From positions 62,001 to 126,000 of the forward strand of contig RBZT01000441.1 in NCBI GenBank assembly GCA_003693705.1: a stretch of 64,000 nucleotides of DNA, read 5' to 3'. Every line of letters begins with the position of its first letter. The stretch's first letter is position 1. Source of the DNA: Polymyxa betae (Eukaryota; Endomyxa; Phytomyxea; Plasmodiophorida; Plasmodiophoridae). The notes below the pieces were generated by a model. The model did no database searches. It saw only the letters and a list, made by a program, of their open reading frames with translations, and was not told the DNA's origin. Of the stretch, positions 57,085 to 64,000 are shown in pieces. Made by a program: the position numbers and the translations under genes.

Positions 57085-57867
57085 TTATAACGCTGGTATA
57101 GCATGAAACGACGTTTGAAAAGACAAATCGACCTCGGTGTGATTTTGCAACAGTTCTGGAAAATCCACGAATTCATACTGTGATAGGTCGGAGTCGGGAA
57201 CAATATGAATGATAGGGAACTCGATGATAGTTGACGATGACAATGCATCCCTTAGAGTTTTGTGATGGGGAACACGACGAAATGGAGCGGAACGTGATGT
57301 TGGGGCCAGTAAGAAAGCCGAAGATTGCCGGCTTAGCCGATGACGAAGAGCCAGGTTGGTTCCGACAATTTTTTCAAACACGTCGTTCAGGGTCATATTC
57401 TCATCGATTCGATGTCTTAAAATGCGTTCGTCGCCAAATACGAATTCTATTGTCCACAAGATCCTCGACTTGGTTTGATCGAACATCGAACGATTCTTTC
57501 GGCGACGTGACATTCCCGATGACATTACACGAAGCTTGACATGGCGAGAATTGCAGGCCTGTAGCAGTCGGTTGGTCTGTGATTTCGGACGAACCATACG
57601 CTGATCCCGATTCGATCTATCGCGAACACGAGAGACTTCCTCAAGAAACGAGAAATCATTGAGCAAGTCCTGATCACTGAACTCGCGAAGAGCAATGAAG
57701 GCGACTCGATCGCGAATCCCGGAACAACCGGTGGCTGCTTTATGCTTTCTGCTGCAGGGCAGACTGCAAGTTCTTTCATCACAGCGCGGGCATCGGTACT
57801 TCGCCGACGAAAGGTCGCAGATAGCACATTGCAGGGTCGGGCTAGGGCGGATACGATGAGTGGTCAT
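57085..57867 (-). CDS. ZNHIT6: box C/D snoRNP assembly protein BCD1 (ZNHIT6)
   Basis: Uninterrupted frame of 260 codons from ATG 57867. The N-terminal zf-HIT domain is complete: CAICDLSSAKYRCPRC, then CSLPCSRKHKAATGCSGIRD. The next block, VAFIALREFSDQDLLNDFSF and LEEVSRV, is specific to BCD1 among HIT-finger proteins. The C-terminal half is less conserved. BCD1 helps assemble box C/D snoRNPs in the nucleus. Confidence 0.9.
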   Translation of the reverse strand: MTTHRIRPSPTLQCAICDLSSAKYRCPRCDERTCSLPCSRKHKAATGCSGIRDRVAFIALREFSDQDLLNDFSFLEEVSRVRDRSNRDQRMVRPKSQTNRLLQACNSRHVKLRVMSSGMSRRRKNRSMFDQTKSRILWTIEFVFGDERILRHRIDENMTLNDVFEKIVGTNLALRHRLSRQSSAFLLAPTSRSAPFRRVPHHKTLRDALSSSTIIEFPIIHIVPDSDLSQYEFVDFPELLQNHTEVDLSFQTSFHAIPAL

Positions 57868-59489
57868 AATGTTGATGCGATGTGAATGGAGATAAGCAAA
57901 TGTATGATAGAATGCCCCAACAGAAATTGCGCCACGGACTTTATTCAGGCATGCCGCAACCGTGTGGTTGAATATATGGGCCCAATCCAGGTAATCTGTC
58001 AGGACGGCTGTGCACTGCAGAGGCCATAAATTCCGTAATCTTGTTTGAATACAGAGCTGTTCGGGGTATGATCAAGACATGTGAACTATGTTACGGAACA
58101 TTGTCGTTGAGACTATCAATATCCCATGTATCGATTTTGCTGTTACGATTTGGCAACTTGTAGTCACATTTGATCAAAATAGCTATGAGCGACATCAGTT
58201 TTTGACAGCTACCTAGAAGTATTAACCCGAAACCATATGCTCCCTCCGTTCCATATACAGGATATGTCGATCCTATCGACGGGCTGCCCAACCACTTTGG
58301 TTGTTGTCGTAGACGTAGAGGCCCTCAAGGCAACCGATTGAACACTAAGTTTACCAATGAAGGCGACTTGATTCTATCGATGTAACGTAATTGCGTTAGT
58401 GGGCAGCATCACCATGGACACACCATCTGGATGTTTTGGCTAATTAGGTCTTATACCAACTACATAAAAAAACGTTATAGATATTCCATTCCAGTGGACA
58501 AATTCATTTGAATATACTCTATAGCAAAGAACTTGTTCAAACAAGACTTTCATCCTTTGACCAACTAGCAATCAGTACCGCCTCTATACTGTGCATCAAG
58601 CTATCACCAAATCCAGTCTCTGACCCATCCATATATGCAAACTCTATGTGCTCAAGTCCAAGCAGCGGTCATCGTTGCCAGTACTGACCTCAATCTCAAT
58701 AACATTGTTGCAGGTTGTACAGAAACATTGATGTAGGATCATCTTCGCACGGATATGGCTGATTCTGTGGCTCGAGAGCACAGTAATTGCCGAGCACGTC
58801 GCCAGCTGTACCAGGGTGCCTGTGCACCTGTTTGGGGGCAAGGTTATACCGCAGCAGCTGAGTGACATTCTGACGGCGATTGACAATCTGTACGGCTGAA
58901 CTAAACGGAAGCCAAGCAAACAGAGATTCATTGGTGTTATATAAGGATCAATGAAGCATTGCTCGGCTCCTGGATTCGTGAATTACCAAATGGGCAGAGA
59001 CCATCATAGTGCTGATATTATCAAACCGGGGGCCTGCGATACGAGATATCAATGCCATTCGGCTTCTAACCCATTTAAAGTCTCATATTTATCTGTGAAT
59101 GTGCTTTGCAGGAGTGCAGATTGTAAACATGTTGATAATTTATAACATCTCCGACCCCGGGTGGCTTGCGGCGATTGCAACGCTGGTGATTTTCTTAGCC
59201 TGCCAAAGTTTTCTTTCCACATAAACAATAAATCACGTGGACCTTCCAGCGTCATTACCTATTTTGCCTTCAGCCATTACTTCATTTACCGGTTCCGCCT
59301 GAAAAACACCACCGACGCAGGATGAACATGTAACCGTGCCAAACGGTTCAAAACTGCTCGATCGTCGCACCTTCAGGTTGTAAAGTCTGAATTGTAGACT
59401 TTTTGCGTCACTGTCGCACTTTATGTTTCTGTAGGGGCTCTGCAACTGTGCCGATTTTTCTGTTTCGAACTTTATAATTCTTACAGCAT
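57868..59489. other. region with unresolved plus-strand coding signals
   Basis: About 1.6 kb before SEC12. Several plus-strand frames look protein-like: FIQACRNRVVEYMGPIQ near 57940-57992, MLRNIVVETINIPCIDFAVT near 58090, YLEVLTRNHMLPPFHIQD near 58208, and a terminal piece VPVHLFGGKVIPQQLSDIL ending in TGA at about 58907. I could not connect them with certain introns, so a multi-exon gene is possible but not modelled. The rest, to 59489, looks non-coding. Confidence 0.3.
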
Positions 59490-62400
59490 ATGTCAAATAA
59501 CAATGAGCCATTGTGGCCAGAATTTCATCTGATTTCCCCGGATGAAGCTCAGCAATATCGCCGCATCCCTGCTCTTGCAGTGCATTGGCTGAAAGACTGC
59601 GACATCGTTCTGATTGGAGGCGGTGGAGGTACAAAAGGGACGGGGATTAAAAGTGGAATTGTAAAATCGCCTACGAAGGCACATAGATTCGATTGTTTAA
59701 TGTCATAAATGTAGATTGTAAATACAATTTCAAGTGGAGATACCCTGACTCCAGCTGGGTTTCTTGATACCCATGATAAGCTGGTCATGACTATAACTGC
59801 ACATCCAAATGTAAGCTCACCTCTTGGGCCTAAGGTGCCGTTTTAATTACTATTTAGGAATCCGTTATCGCCTGCGCTATCTGCGAATTTATGTATATTA
59901 TTCGGTTCGAGAAAATGACGTTAAAGGTGATAGAACGCATAAAAACAGATTATTCCCAAGATAATCCTTTTGTGGTATGAATAGTAGCGCCTTCAATGTT
60001 TGAAGGTTTGCTAATTGCCGTTTCTGTAGTCTTGCATCACTTTCAACACTCCTGGAACGATAATAGCTGGTGGAGGTCAAGATTCTTCTGTCAAGACATT
60101 TGGATACCCTTCATTCGGTAGATTGAATCACTTCAAACATCACCAGAACTGTATACAGACAGTTTCCTTCAACAAAGACAGCACACTACTTGCTGTGGCT
60201 TCTAAAGAGACTTTTTTCAGCATTTGGCATGTTGACCATTCCAAGATGTTCACCCTATCATTCCGTAATATGGAGATTCGTGGCTGTGTTTTCTCTTCGC
60301 ACTACGAACATCTCGCTTATTCATGGATGAACGACCGTGAACTCGGGAGTCATCTCGCAATGTGGGATCTTCATTCGGGCAAGATTCTGAAACTGGTGCG
60401 TTTTCTGAACATATTCGTTTGTATCTGGATTTTGAATTCGTATCAGAAACGGCTAGATGATAGACCGGTGACTCTGGGACGTTTGAGTGACGATGGCTCA
60501 TCACTAGCTGTCACCACATTAAAACGTGATTGCACCGTCTACACATTTGATACGAGAACTCTATCTGTGGTTGGCAAAAGGACAATTCTTCACGAGTAGG
60601 GCTCAACATTGTCTTCGTTACTGCAAATCGACTAAATGTTTTGTAGCTTCCCGCAAACATCGCTGGATTTCTCTCCGGTTGGGGATCGGCTCATCTCAGT
60701 ATCGGCTGATACATCCGCTATTGTATTTCGATCACGATCCTCATCGTGTGGTACAATGTTGACCTGTCCTCTGAGATCTGCGGTTTACTAGTGATTAGGG
60801 TGCTTCAAGAGCATCTTCCTCATTTTCTTCATAGCAGGTCTCGTTATGGCTGTTCTGTTTTCCGGGAATGTATCCAAGAACGATATCCTTACTGATTTCT
60901 CTTCGAACCTTGGTGCGGTTCACAATTTGCACCTGGACCGTTTTTTATTCGTCTTCAGACACTGTTCGGAGCTGGTACAACAAGAAACCAGATCGTGCTG
61001 AATCCAATACTGACTGGGGTCATGAATTGTATGAGGATGCCGTTCCAGAACCCGCTTTCGATACAGAAGGTGTCGTAGTTCAGCTTTAATTGCCAACGTC
61101 TGTTTCATCGATATTCGCAGAGCCGATAAAGCCCCGCTTCGAAGAACAGCCCGTTTATTTGAGCTCGGTTCCAGTGGCCAAACATGAGGGCTTAAAACTG
61201 GATCCTATCACAGGTTGCTAACGTGCCATTTTGTCGCTATTTCGTCTCTGAATATTGCATTAGAATCATCCGAGTCGGTCTCACTGAACGGACACGAGGA
61301 GTACGATGAGAAGATGTTTCATGACAGCTACCAAGGTGAAGCTGCTACCCCGTCGATTCCAGATTCGCTTAAATCAGGTAAATGCTCTTTATTGCTCTGT
61401 ATCTTTTCTGTTTATCAATGACTTTCCGTTCAGATTCGATTCATCTGGCTTCACCGGATATTGTTTCGGCTTCTGAGAACGATCACCTTCAATCCGAATC
61501 TGCAAAAGGTGTTTACCTGCTTTCCGCTAATCTGTACCGCCTTGATGAGCTATTCTGTTAGCATTTCCGGAACCAAGCCATGTAATAGAGCATGATGACC
61601 TGACAATCCATGCCTCTGTCCACGATAGTGCAACTGGTGCCTCAAGTCCAGATTTAACCAACGCAGGTGAATGTGCTGTCCTCATGAATAGTTCTTTCAA
61701 TGAACGTGCCGTTTTTCTCTCAGGATCGGTTCTTGTGGCCGAACATGAGGGCTTCAATATGGATCCAATCACAGGTCGCTAGTGTGCCAGTTTGTAGCTA
61801 TTTCCTCTCTGAACAATGCATTAGAATCGTCCAAGTCTGTCTCACTGAACGGACATGAGAAGTACGATGAGAAGATGTTTCATAACTACGAAGGTGAAGT
61901 TGCTACCCCGCCGATCCCAGATCCGCTCAAATCAGGTAAATGCTCTTTATTGCTCTGTATCTTTTCTGATTATCAAATGACTTTCCGTTCAGATTCGATT
62001 CCTCTGGCTTCACCGGATAATTTTTCGGGGTCTGAGAACGATCACCTCCAAAACGAATCTGCAAAAGGTGTTTACCTGCCTTCCGCTAATCCGTACCGCC
62101 TTTGATAAGCTATTCTGTTAGCATCTACACCACCAATCCATGTATTAGAGCATGGCGACCTGACGATCCATACATCCGTCCAGGATAGTGCACCTGGTGC
62201 CTCAAGTCCAGATTTAACCAACTCAGGTAAATGGTCTGTCCACATGATTAGTTCACGCAATGAACGTGCCGTTTCTTTCCCTCAGGATCGTCTGCAGTGG
62301 CCGAACATGAGGACATCAAATTAGATTCAATCACAGGTTGCTAGCGTGCCAATTTGTAGCTATTTCCTTTCTGAATATTACCGTTAGAGTCATCCGAGTC

Positions 62401-63591
62401 GGTTTCACTGAATGGACGTGAGAAGAACGATGAAAAGATGTTTAATGACAGCTACCAAGGTGAAGCGTCTGCCCCATCGATTCCAGATTCGCCTAAATCA
62501 GGTAAATGCTCTTTATTGCTCTGTATCTATTCTGATTATAAATGACTTTACTTTCAGATTTGATTCCGGATATCTTTTCGGGATCTGAGAATGATTACCT
62601 CCAAACCGAATCTGCAGAAGGTATTTTCCTGCCTTCCGCTAATCTGTACCGCCTTTTGATGAGCTATTCTGTTAGCATCTACAGAACCAATCCATGTAAT
62701 AGAGCATGGCGATTTGACGGTCGATACCACCGTCCAGGATAGTGGTGCTGGTACCTCAAGTCCAGATTTAAGCAACTCAGGTAAATGTGCTGTCCCCATA
62801 ATTTGTTCTCCCATGAACGTGCCGTTTCTTTCCGTCAGGACCGGTTACAGTGGCCGAACATGAGGGCATCAAAAACGGTTCAATCACAGGTTGCTAGCGT
62901 GCCATTTTGTAGCTATATTGAATATTACCGTTAGAATCATCCGAATCGGTCTCTCGAGAAGGACATGAGAAGAACGATGACAAGATGTTTAATGACAGCT
63001 ACCAAGGTGAAGCTTCTGCCCCTTCAATTCCAGAGTCGCTTAAATCAGGTAAATGCTCTTTATTGTTCAGTGTATGTTCTGAATTTCAAATGACTTTCCG
63101 TTCAGATTCGATTCATCTGGCTTCACCGGATATTGTTTCGGTATCTGAGAACGATCACCTCCAAACCAAATCTGCACAAGGTATTTACCTGCCTTCCGCT
63201 AATCATCCGCCTTTTGATTAGCTACTGTTAGCATCTACGGAACCAAGCCATGTAATAGAGCAAGAGCATGGCGACCTGACGATCCATACCGATGTCCACG
63301 ATAGTGCAGCTGGTGCCTCAAGTCCAGATTTAACCAACTCAGGTAAATATGCTGCCACGTGAGTAGCTCTCTCAATGAACGTGCCTTTTCTTTCCGTCAG
63401 GATCGGTTCCAGTTTCATCTGATGACAGAGATACAATTGTTGATAATGACAGCCCTGAAATTGAAGCAATCGATGGTAGCTAATCCAGGTTCTGGTGGCG
63501 GTTGGTTTCTGACTTCACTGTGGTTTCAGAATCTACAAAACCTATCGCGATCAATGCAAGTGACATGCAGGACGATAATACCAATTTATAA
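59490..63591 (+). CDS. SEC12/PREB-type SAR1 exchange factor with repeat-built lumenal domain
   Basis: ER membrane WD40 protein that activates SAR1 for COPII vesicles. ATG 59490; the K-loop motif VLIGGGGGTKGTGIKSGI is typical of SEC12/PREB. Propeller blocks follow over several short introns, including FNKDSTLLAVASKETFFSIW, GRLSDDGSSLAVTTL and LDFSPVGDRLISVSADTSA. A transmembrane helix SIFLIFFIAGLVMAVLFSG comes next, at about 60810-60870. TAA 61087 lies in frame, but a 50-nt intron starting GTGTCG near 61072 and ending in ATTCGCAG removes it. That intron joins PAFDTE to EPIKPRFEEQ, and the repeat module then runs in phase 1 to TAA 63589. The predicted protein has a very long, Ser/Asp-rich lumenal tail. 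The intron over the stop is inferred, not proven. Confidence 0.8.
61140..63440. repeat. tandem array of four 4-exon modules, 547-563 bp period
   Basis: Each unit has exons a, b, c and d with a short phase-1 intron after each. Exon a copies start at 61264, 61825, 62388 and 62935, giving periods of 561, 563 and 547 bp. A partial d exon precedes the first unit. Coding examples: exon a has SESVSLNGHE, exon b SPDIVS and ENDHLQ, exon c HVIEH and ASSPDLTN, exon d VAEHEG and DPIT or a variant. Introns are as conserved as exons, for example GTAAATGCTCTTTATTG in all copies. The array arose by duplication of whole exon-intron units. Confidence 0.9.
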
Positions 63592-63759
63592 ATCAGATCA
63601 ATCCTAAATTACTTCTTACGGCCTAATGCGTTTCTGCTAGCGATTACCAGCGGGCTCTGCACATAGGAGGAGTAGGTAGAGTCAAGACTCAAGAGCCCTG
63701 TGCGACAAATTATTTATATCGCTACCACTGGGCGTTCTATACTTCGACTCAAACAGCAA

Positions 63760-64000
63760 GGGCCCACTTATCCAATATCCGATACAATAGTCGGCAAATA
63801 TTGGATAGAAAATGGCAATTCTGAGAGGGTCAGAAACGACAAGGCGAGAATCACTGTCGCATTGGCCGCAAACGTGGACGGATCCGAAAAGCTGAAGCCC
63901 TTGTCTACTGGTTATTACGCCAGCCTCCACGCTTTCGATAAGAAACGCCCAAATCAGCTTGGAATTTGGTATCGCTACAATAGAAAGGCCTGGATGACAA
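63760..64000 (+). mobile_element. partial pogo/Tigger-like DDE transposase
   Basis: Open frame to the window edge reading GKYWIENGNSERVRNDKARI, then TVALAANVDGSEKLKPL and RYNRKAWMT. This matches the DDE_1-type catalytic core of pogo/Tigger/jerky elements, where a xTVxLxANxxGxEKLKPL block precedes the KAWMT motif. The N-terminal DNA-binding part and the catalytic acids outside this stretch are not visible. It continues past the window, so integrity cannot be judged. Confidence 0.6.

Noticed and set aside
61215-63469. several short ORFs on both strands as separate genes
   Set aside because: They are fragments of exons a-d of the repeat array, which read continuously once phase-1 introns are removed.
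1-64000. CRISPR array, prokaryotic operon or riboswitch
   Set aside because: No spacer-repeat pattern fits a CRISPR; the introns and eukaryotic gene set rule out bacterial signals.

Overview
This is a nuclear genomic segment from a gene-dense, flagellated microbial eukaryote. It is not bacterial. Coding sequences are split by many very short GT-AG introns, mostly about 45-57 nt. Genes lie on both strands with short intergenic gaps, and there are no operons or Shine-Dalgarno signals. The core set includes a 20S proteasome beta5 subunit, ARPC1, ARL1, YJU2, BCD1/ZNHIT6, mitochondrial EF-Ts, succinyl-CoA ligase alpha and a SEC12/PREB-type SAR1 exchange factor. Ciliary genes (IFT46, DZIP1, TMEM138, a prenylatable INPP5E-like phosphatase) imply a motile or zoosporic stage. 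Tiny introns, compact spacing and secreted CAP and cysteine-rich proteins would fit a phytomyxid-like rhizarian, but that placement is inference.

Layout. 0-10 kb: a partial gene, a basic hypothetical protein, proteasome beta5, TMEM138, adenylosuccinate synthetase, a decayed retroelement RNase H fragment, a metallophosphoesterase and a choline-transporter-like protein. 9-17 kb: a large unknown, a probable mitochondrial protein, ARL1, a propeller-like protein and a SET-domain protein. 17-30 kb: a small membrane protein, IFT46, DZIP1, EF-Ts, a lipase, a ciliary-looking coiled-coil protein, the INPP5E-like phosphatase and the start of ARPC1. 31-43 kb: a secreted Cys-rich protein, a coiled-coil protein, an LRR protein, a DDT/WHIM-like chromatin protein, YJU2, a CASTOR-like arginine sensor, succinyl-CoA ligase alpha, a secreted CAP protein with a mucin-like tail, and an orphan protein.

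43-53 kb is a repeat-rich accessory island. It carries a 71-bp-arm inverted repeat and four related AIG1/GIMAP-like GTPase loci, three forward and one inverted, most of them broken. All four start with, or once started with, a signal peptide. The outer pair is an inverted duplication that also shares its promoter. 53-64 kb: a type I membrane protein, a large helical-repeat protein, BCD1, then SEC12/PREB. The predicted lumenal part of SEC12 is built from about four tandem copies of a four-exon, all-phase-1 module of roughly 550-560 bp. The window ends inside a pogo/Tigger-like transposase.

The two most unusual features are the signal-peptide AIG1-like GTPase cluster and the exon-module array extending SEC12. 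Gene ends and exon joins were worked out by eye from splice signals and reading frames; transcripts would be needed to fix the uncertain ones noted below.
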